Notes under the pieces: model-generated
Database searches by the model: none
The model's input: only the letters and a program-made list of their open reading frames with translations
Told to the model about the DNA's origin: nothing
Position numbers and translations under genes: made by a program
Shown here: piece after piece, positions 22,895 through 34,244 of the stretch
Position numbering within the stretch: the first letter of the stretch is position 1
Layout of the letters: every line of letters begins with the position of its first letter
Assembly: GCF_030269925.1 (NCBI RefSeq)
Contig: NC_085124.1
Coordinates: 15,686,001-15,750,000 of the forward strand
Length of the DNA stretch: 64,000 nt
Direction of reading: 5' to 3'
From: Bombyx mori
Lineage: Eukaryota; Arthropoda; Insecta; Lepidoptera; Bombycidae

Positions 22895-23825
22895 TTTTTC
22901 AGTTATTTGTTTGTTGAGTTGTGGTCTGCTTTCACTGCATTTGTATATTTTTCTTTTATATGGAGACGATAATAATACGAATAATTACGGAATATAAGTT
23001 CCGCCGTGGCAGCAACGTCGCACAACCGACTCACAATATTGAACATGTGTACGGAATGCACACTACACACGAATAGCACGACTCGGTATTGGTTTGAACA
23101 CTTCCGACATGGAGTAAAAAAAAAGGAGGCAGCGGCTTGGCTCTGCCCTTGGCATTGCTGAAGTCCATGGGCGACGGTAACCACTCACCATCAGGTGGGC
23201 CGTATGCTCGTCTGCCTACAAAGGCGATAAAATAATAAAAAAAAGATTTTTATATCGAAAATTAACCCTGCGGTCGCCCAAAAACTAAAGCCGATAGTGG
23301 AAACTGACGATACTCAATCTATTAGCAGCCGCTTTCAAGGTAGTAACACATTTGGTCAAGTTGCGCCCAATTTGCAACAAAACTTGATAAGTGGGTGCCG
23401 CGCGAACTAAACGATCGGCAGCGCGACGCACGCGATACAATATGTCTTTGCCGTTGCTCAATAGATACAAAAACAAATAAATTTTGAACCGTATTGTTAC
23501 TTGTATTGAAAAATAGATTATATTTGATAATCGTAAGCGCTCATCATATTGGTAGAGACCCTGGTTCAACACCTAGACAATCAATGGCCCAAATCATATC
23601 ATACTTCTTCATGCTCACTGTGTGATGGTCTAGTGTTGGTATAATTCATCACAGCTTCTTAACGAACCCGACTGGTATGGTTGCTGATGTTTATTTTGAG
23701 GAACTGGACACACTGTAGAGAAACTCATGAATCTTCAACCAGCCTTAGTTACTCGAACGTCACACCTACACGACAACGCTCGACTTCACGCGGCACAGCC
23801 GACGGTCTCTAAGCTACAAGTTTCC
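22895..23825 (+). pseudogene. Decayed mariner transposon, copy 1
   Basis: Transposase words can be followed in all three plus frames. They are R-Y-W-F-E-H-F-R-H-G-D-F (23088-23120), R-P-K-T-K after the nested insertion, D-K-W-V-P-R-E-L near 23385, H-H-S-F-L-T-N-P at 23650, A-D-V-Y-F-E-E-L-D-T near 23683, and L-H-D-N-A-R-L-H-A-A-Q-P-T-V-S-K-L-Q (23768-23822). The last word holds the second catalytic Asp of a D,D34D transposase. Many frameshifts and stops make it non-functional. The 5' non-coding part (22905-23080) matches the minus-strand copy at 34775-34900. The copy ends abruptly after 'aagctacaag' and lacks the final D34D segment. Confidence 0.8.
23113..23247 (+). mobile_element. Short LINE 3' end (family P) inside mariner copy 1
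   Basis: Reads 'ggcttggctctgcccttggc', 'ccatgggcgacggtaaccac', 'ggtgggccgtatgctcgtc' and 'tacaaaggcgataaaa' with an A-rich tail. Other copies: 27283-27465, 30303-30419 and 60323-60465 (all minus strand). The transposase reading on either side (H-G-D-F before, I-E-N after) shows it broke the mariner. Confidence 0.8.
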
Positions 23826-24395
23826 GCCATCATCACCATCACCATTGCGTCATGCTTGGCAGAAAAAAATTCAATAGCCGAGAGGCTTGATAGAAATAAA
23901 AAATATTTGTATAAAATAACTTGAGCTTTAGGTATACGAAATGGGCATTTCGTTGAGAAAGACTTAATATTGTGTCGCAAATTCACCGAATATATCGACG
24001 CCCAGCTCGGCACGGTACTCGTATTCAATGGAAGACGCAACCGAGATACCGCTCCAGCTAATTAAAATGTACGGACAGAAAAATCTACTGAGATTGTTAT
24101 GAGTCGTTAAAAGATTAGGAAAGTGGCTCCGGGGGCTCAGCTGCTCCCAATTACAAGACCAGGGAATGTCAACGTTTTTCATTTGCTTCTCGTAAATTTA
24201 TTTCAGGTTTAAGCATTGCTTGCTTGCTGAATTATTTATAGTAACTTACTTTTTATCTGTTTATTTCTCAGCTTAAATAATATGGTTATTATTTTGTTGA
24301 TAAATGTACATAAACATACTTGTGCCACAAAATTGGAAAGTAATTATTTTTAGAAAAGGTCATTTGTTTTTTAAACTATTTAATTTTCTTTATTA
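23826..24395. other. Unassigned AT-rich stretch
   Basis: A CAT/CAC microrepeat at about 23828-23850, otherwise nothing recognised. Confidence 0.35.
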
Positions 24396-24641
24396 TGGTG
24401 GTAGGACGTCTTGTGAGTCCGCGCGGGTAGGTACCACCGCCCTGCCTATTTCTGCCGTGAAGCAGAGATGCGTTTCGGTTTGAAGGGTGGGGCAGCCATT
24501 GCAACTATACTGAGACCTTAGAACTTATATCTCAAGGTGGGTGGCGCATTTGCGTTGTGGATGTCTATGGGCTCCAGTAACCGCTTAACACCAGGTGGGC
24601 TGTGAGCTCGTCCAACCACCTGAACAATAAAAAAAAAAAAG
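24396..24641 (+). mobile_element. Bm1 SINE, 5'-truncated
   Basis: A clean copy from 'tggtggtaggacgtcttgtg' to 'ctgaacaataaaaaaaaaaa'. It is close to the family form and therefore relatively young. Confidence 0.92.
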
Positions 24642-27282
24642 TCGATATTTCCGCTCTTAAATATTGAGTTAGTTGTATTTCTTGATAGAACTAAGACTTC
24701 TAAGGCTAAACCTGAAGCTTCGTATGATAGAATTCAACCCATACGAAATCAAAGGGAGAATGTGTCTCACTGTTCCTAATTTTAAAATAAACTCTCCATC
24801 CCAAAACATATTTTATTATAATGTTCACATCATCACTTACCTAACGTAGAATATAAGATATTAGACAAAAACGTGAATGGCGCTAAGGACATTTTCAATA
24901 TCAGATCCGAACAATAACATTCAGATATTTGGTCTACCGAGCATTGTCAGCAGCCCGATAGAAGATCTTAGCATTGTCGTTTTATTGCAAAAATAATACA
25001 CATAAAATGTGTGTAGTATTTTCTTTGATTTTCACGAATCGTAGACATAAATTAAGATTAATTTTACGTTTTTTATTAATTTTAAATCTCATGTTGTTTA
25101 TTGTAAATGTAATTTATTATTTACGAGCTTTCGAATACTTTAAAGTTTCAGTGGTCACGGACGGCTAAGCTGCTATCAGTCCACATTTGCATACAGTGTG
25201 TTAACTGCCGCCTATTTTTCTGTTCAAAATATTTCTATATAGTCTTATATATTACATTTCACACAGAACTATTTAAAAGTGTCTTGAAATCTGACAGTTT
25301 GTTTGACTTGTGTTTTTATCTTCATAAGGTCATAAGAATCCCAGGTATTAGATAAGTGCCAAGTATCTTCTCTATTAAATACAGGGTGTTCTTTTTCTTG
25401 TTAATTGGTTTTCTTTAGCGAGTATTTGGATTTTGTCAAATCTTATAAAATTGTTGACGCCACTGTCAGAGCGTGTTGACAAGCTGCACACTTGTGCGCT
25501 CTTGTCCTTCTTGAGCACTCTTGTCGTCCGCTTTGTGCTCTTTGACTCTGGCCAATATGCGTCTCTGCCTGCCTGTCCTATGTGCGAGAGCCGAAAGTCC
25601 TCAGTCCAGTTTATATATAGGTTCCCGCAAGAATATGTTGCGCCACCCAGATCTTAGGTACTGGCTAAGATTCGTGTGTGATATGACGAGTTATATTGTA
25701 TTAAATTAGATAAATACAAATGTATCCCTTGCTAAAGGCGGTCGAACGGGGGGAACACGTAGTTTGGTATAGGCTAGCACATGTCGTTATAGGTGATGGA
25801 ACTGTCGATCGAAACACATTTACACAGTCACATAGAATTTAATCGCCTGAGCCGCCCATCAATCATTGAGCCGTGGATTCGTTTAACGAGTTTTTGGACA
25901 TCCTCGCAATTTGTCAGGACTCACGTGGACGGTCTACACTTGAAATTGTGCTTTAGTGGGATTACGTAAAGCTTAGTTTAAATTGTATGGCGACGGTGAT
26001 TGATTATTTATTGATGGCTCGTTTTAATTCAACTATTTTTATGTATTGCGCAAATAAGTGCTGCTCTAATTATTTAAATTTGTTTTCCAGGTAGAAAATC
26101 TATAATATATCGTCGAGATTAGTCCATGCGACTAAATGCTACTGGTATAATTTACTACTTTTACTTCTGGTAATATCCTCAGTTCCCTTCCTAACTCGTT
26201 GTCGATGTTGTGCATGGTTTGTGCTTAGTAAAGCTCACGGTCCTGTCGCAGCTTCGAAGTAATCATACTCGTACATTCCGATTCGCAGTGTCGGATAGAC
26301 ATTAGGGACTTCGCCCCCACGCGCCAAGATGATAATATTCGCGTCGACGCTTTGTCGCGCTCAGGTAAACGATTAGTCGTGAATTAGCTTGTAATTAGTT
26401 TTGTACGTTAATAAATATAACTAACTTATATATCTAAAGCAAAAGTCGTTAAATGATTCTCCTGTGCTATGTAGGCTGGATACACACGAGAAGAATAAGT
26501 ATACTCACCGGAGTCTAAGCAAGTTTAAGAAACATAAGCAACTGTAATGACTTCGACCGAAAATTTAACTCAGACCCTGTGTTACAGTAATTGCAATCAA
26601 TAACCACCGATGAGGAGGTAAAGCTTGTATTAAAATTATGAAGAAACTGGGGCTTTTTTTGTAGGTTTCATAACCTATCAGTTAGGATTCCTACAGCTTA
26701 AATAAAATACACTTCCCCTTATTTTATTAACAGCGATAGTATTGGATAATTTCAGAGAAATTGATTTCGGGGACTGGTGTAGCCCATTTTACACGAAGTG
26801 TCAGTATATGCAGTCCAGTTAGAACAGCAAGCAGAGCCCCACTGCCCCCGTGTGGTACTCACATAACGATGTATAACGTAAGACGGAGGTAAAAGAACAT
26901 AATTAAATTTTCATCGCAATCATCCCCTGGCTCGTGTATTGTCGGATAAATTAAATTAACCCTTATAAACCTGCAAAATTACACCGAGCAATTAGGTCGG
27001 AGCGGCCCGCCACTTTACAATTACAATTAAAATATCACGGGACTCGCAAACTCATCTCGAATCACATTTTTCTAATTACCATATTATTAGGCTTTAAAAA
27101 AAGGTAGAATGTTGATGTCTGGTACCCGACTGCCGTGTAATACTCCCCACGAGTACCACCAGTTAAATAAGTCAAGTCAGTCAGTCAGAAATAGGCTGGC
27201 TGGTGGCATGATGTTCACACCATGAAAGTCCTTCATGAGCTTGTGTCAAGTATGTATTTCAATAGAAATATTGGTACCCGCC
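24642..27282. other. Unassigned AT-rich stretch
   Basis: About 2.6 kb without a supported gene. A TATA-like word at 25611-25620 (tttatatata) lies in a 74-codon frame with no domain; I do not call it a promoter. A short CAGT run occurs at 27175-27187. Confidence 0.35.
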
Positions 27283-27551
27283 ATTTTTTTTATTGCCCTG
27301 GTAGGCAGACGAGCATACGTCCCACATGATGGTGAGTGGTTACCGTCGCCCATGGACTTCAGCAATGCCAGGGGCAGAGCCAAGCCGCTGCCTACCGTTT
27401 AATACTCTCCACAAGCCTCGTTTGAAGAAGGATAAATTATAGCGCTCGGGAAACACCGGGGGATTTAACCACCGGTACAGTCGCATCTTATTACATATCA
27501 CAGGGCATCTAGTCGTCGTGGCCTAAGGGATATCCCTTAGGCCACGACGAC
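27283..27551 (-). mobile_element. Chimeric repeat: Bm1-like tRNA head joined to family-P tail
   Basis: On the minus strand the unit starts with a Bm1-type head (gtcgtggcctaaggg, box-A-like) and a box-B-like 'ggttaaatccc' at 27466-27480. It then runs directly into family P ('gtttcccgagcgctataatt ... gcttgtggagagtatt ... ggcttggctctgcccctggc') and ends in 'cagggcaataaaaaaaa' at 27283. It could be a SINE with a LINE-derived tail, or the junction of two independent insertions; a single copy cannot decide. The head contains the palindrome at 27511-27552. Confidence 0.65.
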
Positions 27552-27552
27552 T
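27511..27552. repeat. 42-bp perfect palindrome
   Basis: The left arm agtcgtcgtggcctaaggga plus t is the exact reverse complement of the right arm. The centre is GATATC at 27529-27534. The arms are the first bases of a Bm1-like head in opposite orientations with no spacer. Confidence 0.97.
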
Positions 27553-29951
27553 TCAAAAGCACCCATCTCTTGTTTCTAGCTATGTTTGATAATATCTATT
27601 ATAAGCAATAATGTTTTTCTCAGTTGTTTTATTATTTATAAAGTTTTATTATTGAAAGCCATGACAATTATACAGGTTCAAATGTTGAAACATTAATGAC
27701 TCCATAATATTATGTTGAATTTTTTTTAAGGTAAAAATGTCGCGGTGGAGCCGTGGTGCGCGCGTGTGTTCGTCGTCAGTCCGTGTGTTTGTCTCGTTCC
27801 TTTGAAGACTACATTTTCTTTGCGGTTTCGTTGTATGCGGGGAATTACGGTTTAGCCAAATCTATTCAGAGCTTGTTTTTATGCTGTTGTCTACTTTTTA
27901 TTTACTTAATCTTCTATAGAAGATTTTATGTCACGTTTTGAAGACCAGCAAGGTTTATATTTGAATATAATTTTGATCTTTTATAAAAATATAAGATATT
28001 GTTAACGCCTTTGCCGTATCTGCGTGTCGTCTATAATATATATTAAGCTAACTACTCTGTAATTTAAATATTATCTGTCTCTTAAATGTTTTACGAGGGA
28101 ATAATCCCCGTTTCCTTACTACCTACTTTATTCAATTTAACCAACTTTCTTGCTCCTTTACATGCTTCGTTTAATTTATCAAAAATACAAAACTAAACAT
28201 CTCTAAACAAATTATTGTACAAATATAAAATAAAGTCTCGTAACAAATAACAACGGAATTTCATTGTATCATCAAAGACAGATATGATTGGCATTTATCA
28301 TTCAGACCTTTCCCAATATTGACTAAGATTTCGTGACATTATATGTTATAATATTCTACTCTAATAGAGATGCACATTACGAAATACATCTCCATTTTGA
28401 ACTCGGCAACGAAGCATGTCTCAACTTTTCGCCACACACAGCAACAAAATTAGAATTGCAATAACTAGGAAAAGTTATAACAACCGAACTATAGAAGCGC
28501 TTAGCGTTCCGCGCCCGGCCCGCGACAAACTCACGGACGGAACTCACACAACGACTGGTACTAATGTACTTTGTATGTTATATCCGAATCGATCAAAATG
28601 TTCAATTCATGACACGACATTTATTTTCAACAGATATCACACGTGAATATTAATATTCTTGAGAATCGGTTAAATACTTGTATGTGATTCTGATTCTCGA
28701 ATAAACAGACAAGCAAAAACTGGATCATAGACGTCACGACGAACGTGAATACAACAACCTACCTTGAGACATGAGGTCGCCGTTTCAACTGTATTGCTAA
28801 CGGCTATCCCTACTCTTTAAGTCGGAACACATGCTGGACCCTACCCATACGAACTTACAATACGCTTTACCAGCAACATATTGATACATTTAGTGAAGCA
28901 TGGTCGAGTTTCACTCGTGGTACATAAATAATGGAGTAATTATTTGGTGGTACCCTTTGCATTCATAGCTTAAATCATCCATTTCTACTCGAAGGACAAA
29001 TAGGCGCTTTTTCAAAACAATTAGTAATTTAACCAAACCAAAAGAAAACCAGAAAGTCTTGTGCGTAGAATATAAACAATGAAATTATCCATTCATTTTA
29101 TTCTCATTTTATATATCAAAATGGAGTAAGCACAGTTCTAGTAGAGATAAATATATCAATTCTGATAGTAGTCAAAATAACATTTAATCAAATATGATAG
29201 AGTGAAATAGAAATAAATGTATATTTTCCCACACAATTGAGTTTCAAAGTTCCAAAAGAAAATAATGATAAAACTTCTCAAACTTTCAAGGGCTTTGTTA
29301 GAGGGTCGAATGCTCTCCGTCATGGTTATAAAGCTCGCTTCGCCTTTTTAGTCGCGCTTATTAGCTTGCAGTATCATCCGTGCCTCCCGTGCGGGAGAGG
29401 GGTGTGGTCCGGTAATTACCTCACTACCGAAAACGGTGCAGTCGACAAAGCATCAGTTTTTTTTGATTTTACGACGGGTGAAGGACCTTACGAGCCATTA
29501 CTTGAAATGGCTACATAAGTTATTACAAAATCAGACTTTTTTCGCTCGAGACTTGCTTCGTAACACAAGCCTTGAGCTTTTTATTATAAAGATGTAGTAG
29601 TAGATTACTAGTACATTGCCACATTGCCACTAAATCGCCATTAGGCAGATAACTGGCCCTGGTGATGTGACTCACTATTTAAGTGTATATCGGTATGCAT
29701 CAGTGTGGATTGGCTTAATTGGTTGGGATCGTGAATGAACCTTAAGGAAGAAGAAGACCTCAAGGTGCTGCTAATTTTTTCAGTGCGAAAATATACGTAA
29801 ACGTCAATAATTTTTTAAGGTATAATACAATCAATCAGACTGCACTCCGGCCATGTTTGAATGTTAACGAACGGCTGCTTGGTCCGTCACCGCAATAACT
29901 GTTAAATGTTCAAGGTGACAGAAATAATAAACCATAAATGTATTTTTGATT
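27553..29951. other. Unassigned stretch with a faint Bm1 relic
   Basis: No supported gene. At about 28748-28800 the words 'aacaacctaccttgagacatgagg' and 'aactgtattgctaacggc' look like a decayed minus-strand Bm1. The frames at 27753, 28416 and 29237 (62-93 codons) lack any family pattern. Confidence 0.35.
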
Positions 29952-30508
29952 ACTAGTGGTCGCCCGGTAGCCGAATTTCGACTATAATTAATTGAAATTA
30001 TAAGTTTGTACACTATTATGATTCTATTTTCAAAGACTATTATACTTCTATGATCATAAATTTCGCCAAGACTACACTATAGAAAAATATTAATAAAGAC
30101 AAACAATATTTAATCTATTCTCAATTTGACCACAGACGTCAAGAACAAAAGTTTGACAATAAATAAATAGTATGCATGCGTGTCTGCGTCAAATACATGG
30201 TAGTGTGTGTAATGTGTTTTTTATTGATTTAATGTATTTTTAGGCATAATTTAAAAAAATATTAACATTCTGCACTCCTTTTCTATATTCTGTATAATAT
30301 AATTTTTTTTTTTTTTTTTTTTTTTTTTTATTGCCCTTGTAGGCAGACGGGCATACGGCCCACCTGATGGTGAGTGGTTACCGTCGCCCATGGACTTCAG
30401 CAATGCCAGGGGCAGAGCCAATATAAGTGTGAAAAATTTCATACTCCTCCGTCCGCGCAATTTTCGTAAAAAGGGATACAAAGTTTTTCCTTCACGCATT
30501 AATATATA
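29952..30508. repeat. Dispersed repeat, Helitron-like in appearance
   Basis: Opens 'tactagtggtcgcccggtag' and closes near 'cacgcattaatatatagat'. The interior is AT-rich without coding potential. It is split by a family-P insertion (30303-30419) with a TSD. I recall this as a high-copy Bombyx repeat and think it is a non-autonomous Helitron-like element, but the class is not proven by what is visible here. Confidence 0.5.
30303..30419 (-). mobile_element. Family-P LINE 3' end with TSD
   Basis: A long T run (30303-30330, a minus-strand poly-A) is followed by 'attgcccttgtaggcagacg' and ends at 'ggggcagagcc'. AATATAA flanks it at 30296-30302 and 30420-30426. Only the last 90 bases of the parent element were copied. 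Confidence 0.85.
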
Positions 30509-31070
30509 GATTATAGAATAATTGCTCTAATGTCTGGATCAATGGCCATTATTTTGGTTTAATGTGAGGATGGTAAGTTTTTACGATGATAAATCATTTT
30601 ATGCAACACAACATAATATAATCTATATCGTCACAAATTTTACGAACAAATATCTTTATTTTCCCCCTAAGATGATAATGAAGCTTATTACCATATTGTA
30701 TTTGTGTATTCGAAATTCATATTTATAGCCGGGCACACAAAAACTTCACGACTCTATCAACTTTACGTAGAGCTCTCACATGACAGAGCTATAAGATGCA
30801 GATCGTCAAATATTTAAGATTTCACAGTATGTATACAGCGCACGTGATGAACTTACGAATTTTTTACAATCAAAATGTAGATGTGACACCAGCTATTTTA
30901 AATCTTAAGGTTTTTTTTCATTCAAATTACAAATTTATAGCTGTATAGCTTGTTGCTGTAATTCATTTAAATTTAACTTTGTTATATACAAATGACGCAA
31001 TCTAAGTTTTTAATGTTTAAGATTATACTATATTTATTTAAAATATTATTAAGTATATGACGGACTGAGG
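30509..31070. other. Unassigned AT-rich stretch
   Basis: Nothing recognised. Confidence 0.35.
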
Positions 31071-31405
31071 CTGGTTCCATGCCGTTTTTAAAATAATGAA
31101 GTCAGCGTTACTAACGTCATCATTATCATTGTTTTTCATAGTGACAGTAATCAATACTCACTTTTCCAATGAATTCCGTTTATTACATTTCAAGTGTACA
31201 ACGATATCAACAGAAAGCTCCGCTCCGTTCGACTGCTCGAGTCAGAATGTTTCGTGCGTTTTTTTTAACTACCTAAGCTGATGGTCTTGAGAGACAATAT
31301 CAGCGTCACCGGGCGAGGTTTTGTGCGACAATAGTCACTCGTATTTATAATAGAAAGTCATGAATTCTCTTGAATACCGTCTCAAACAGTTGTTGACATG
31401 CGTAA
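31071..31405 (+). repeat. Unclassified dispersed repeat, copy 2
   Basis: Homologous to 17025-17310. It differs by scattered substitutions and a 59-bp insertion at 31259-31317. Confidence 0.65.
31259..31317 (-). mobile_element. 59-bp LINE 3' tip with 10-bp TSD
   Basis: The minus strand reads 'ctcgcccggtgacgctgata', 'ctctcaagaccatcagctta' and 'ggtagttaaaaaaaa', matching the terminal 3' UTR of the element at 61246-61433. The TSD is GTTTCGTGCG (31249-31258) and GTTTTGTGCG (31318-31327). The empty site is visible at copy 1. Confidence 0.85.
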
Positions 31406-31565
31406 CATTAATTAAACAGTTAACTTTAATTATTTTTAGTTTAAATAGTGATGTTGTGCCGACGTATACAATATATTAAAATATTAAAAATACAATTTTT
31501 TTAAAACAATATTATTAAAATAGATTACTGTTGATGGCCGTGTCTACGACACAATCCACTAGTGG

Positions 31566-31937
31566 TTAGGACTCCAGAGTGAGAAACCTCCTCACAATAC
31601 GCGCCGTATCGAGGATACCTGTCTTCTGTACCAGGCCCCAGCTAGATAATTAAAGTTTCTTAAGGTGGTGATCGAAACTTTTCGCTATCAAACCGTGTAC
31701 CGACATAACTATTGGAACAATGGTTGAATCAACGTGTCACACAGCGGTAGTCTCGTAGGCTAGGTCTTAATGTTTTATTTATTTGTCCTTTTCTGCCTTC
31801 ATGAGGTTCTCGTCATGAGGAATGGAAATATCAACCAACACTGCTCGACGCGCAGACCGATCTAATATCACAATATTTGGCTTATTGGCAACAATAGACC
31901 TATCCGTCATGATAGCCCGGTCCCAGTAGAGCATAAA
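31566..31937 (-). pseudogene. C-terminus of an RLE-type LINE (R4/Dong-like?)
   Basis: From 31934 the minus strand reads L-Y-W-D-R-A-I-M-T-D-R-S-I-V-A-N-K-P-N-I-V, then R-R-A-V-L-V-D-I-S-I-P-H-D-E-N-L-M-K-A-E-K-D-K. After a frameshift it gives I-V-P-I-V-M-S-V-H-G-L-I-A-K-S-F-D-H-H-L-K-K-L (one stop) and I-L-D-T-A-R-I-V-R-R-F-L-T-L-E-S, with TAA at 31566-31568. The K-P-D/N ... V-D-I-x-I-P pattern fits the PD-(D/E)xK restriction-like endonuclease at the C-terminus of R2/R4/NeSL-type LINEs, and the whole stretch recalls many insect LINE proteins I know. The Asp of the PD motif is Asn here. It is a decayed fragment without its reverse transcriptase. Confidence 0.6.
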
Positions 31938-34244
31938 ATTATTATTATATTATATTATATTATTATTAATAAGTTAAATAACCAAAACAAACAACACAAA
32001 AAGGCTCCAAGCTCCCCCGGTACGTCACGAATAGCCGGACTGTCTAATAATTCTTTGGTCTCGAGGCTTTTTTTGCAAGATTAGAATTAACGGTCCACAT
32101 CACTATATCAGGAGGATGTATCCACACGATTCCAGCTACGACTAGCCACTGCTAACGTGTTGTTATAACTCAGCTGTGGCACCCTCTCGTCTATTGGCTT
32201 ACCCTTCTCGAGTTGTTCCTAGCCCCAGTCCTTAGTTTTACAGATGGTACACTAACGGTGGCCACCATAGACTAAAACAAAATCCGCCAAAGTCGAATAG
32301 CACCAATATGAATTTAAAGACCACGCTCATATAAAATTTCGTTTAGTCAAGTAGTCATCGTCGCTTATACAAGTTTCAAACATCGACGTTTGGACCGTCG
32401 GCTGGCCCATCGAGTAACGTGCCGTTCGGTAGAAGATCTTCAGTTTCTTGTCGTTCCTGTTGTACGACATATTGCACGCTAAAGTACCACCATCCCATCT
32501 GCGTCTGCCCCAAAACATCCATGTACCAATCTACAGAGTAGGTCAGCTGTACCAGATTTAAACCTTTCTGACCCTTGTGATTTTGAACATGAAAAAATTT
32601 CACATCGAATGTAAGTATTTTACTCACGTGTCGTTTATAATCACATACTCATATATACCATAAAATATATTACATTCACGTAATGTTTTCACAACGAACT
32701 TATTGTTTCTACGGAGTAGTTTGAAGCGAAAGTAATTCACATAGGAAGGCTTTTATCTGTCATATATTCCGAGATGTGGAGAATATACCTTTGAGTAATA
32801 GTTTTTTGTGTAAGATAACATCAGGAGAGCTCTATAAGTACATGAATTACTGATGTCTCAGAACGTACGGAAACATCAATATTTGTTTTTGTAAGGTCCA
32901 CGGCGGCTTCTTGTGAACGACTCTAAAGTAAACTTGTTATCGTGGATTTGTGTAGATATATCGTGTATGACCCAATATTAAGATATTGTACCTCACTCAC
33001 CGGCCGCGCGGCAGTTTAGGCGTAATGACCAGGATGAGTCGGTAAGGTCGTTGGGAAGAGGCTATCAACTGCAGAACACTGGAAATACTATGTTGTTACG
33101 TACTCAGTGTTGACCCAAAACCTAACCTAAGAGTAATGGTAAAATGATTGTAGTACTAGTAAGCAAAAGCGCTTTCATGCTTCCGAAATTACAAATATGG
33201 ACATGAATTCGTAAATTAATTCCGTAATTAATTAATAATTTATGTTTGCATTAATTTCCAAATTTATTTGAAAACAAATTTTGTCGATAAATAAACCGTT
33301 TACGCAGAAAGTCAATTTGGGCATTTATTTATTTGGGCATTGGGATTTGTGAATTATAATAAAATGTATAATAAAATAAATGTATACGCTGATGTACATT
33401 CAACGAACAAACGAAATGTGCGAATGTCTGAAACCACTGCGCTCTTATAATTAGCGTGGCTGTGCAGAAGAGCTCGTCTGTTATTAAGCGGGTGCCGGAT
33501 ACCATATTATATTATTTTCCATTACGTTAGGGCCGGTGTACACAGTAAAGTTGAGAATTCAATTCATGCTATCGAACCCGAAATGTATGGTTAATAAGAG
33601 ACGAAAAAAAGTATTTCATCGTCAATATTGATAGTTGCAGTGAAGACTCGTATTTATTTACTGGATAATATTATGATAAGCTTACGCAATCAAAAGTAAT
33701 TGAGATCTTTGTGGCCGGCCGTTTTTGTGTATCTGTGCATCTAGTGGTCTAGCGGCGTTTTAATGGATTAAATAAGTAAACTAGCGCATCTACCTTTTGT
33801 TAGGTGTTTAACGAGCTCTTTAGATTTTACTACTTCACTTGACTCATCTGCATAGTAGTGTCCTTCCTCTTACCTGTCTGGCTCCTCTAATTAGTACCAT
33901 CTATATTCGGGGCCCGACGCGGTGGTGCGCCGCCTTGACTCGAGGGTGGTGCGATCCATGTCACTATATGGGACCCCGTATGGTGTCACGCCCTGGCCCA
34001 CAGGAACGTCACATCGCAGCGTGCGATTGCGGTCAGCGCGATCCGTGGATACTCTATAACAGACGACCTACCCTTCAAACTGACTTGTAACATGTGAACG
34101 CTTCGTGATACGGAATGGTCAAATTGACCAGTGTGGGCCACAACACAGGGCGTACAAGCACTAAATTCGTACAATTATGGATTTTGCGAAGTTTGAGAGT
34201 TATTATACGATGTTACTCCTTCAACTGTGAAGTCCTTTGTAACT
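31938..34244. other. Unassigned stretch with a TTA microsatellite
   Basis: 31935-31970 is an ATT/TATTA microsatellite. The 83-codon minus frame at 32376-32627 (rich in Q, V and W) shows no family I know. It directly precedes the LINE fragment, so it may be another decayed part of it. No gene called. Confidence 0.35.

Noticed and set aside
32376..32627. 83-codon minus-strand frame beside the RLE LINE fragment
   Set aside because: No recognisable family; may be a further decayed part of that LINE but nothing supports a gene.
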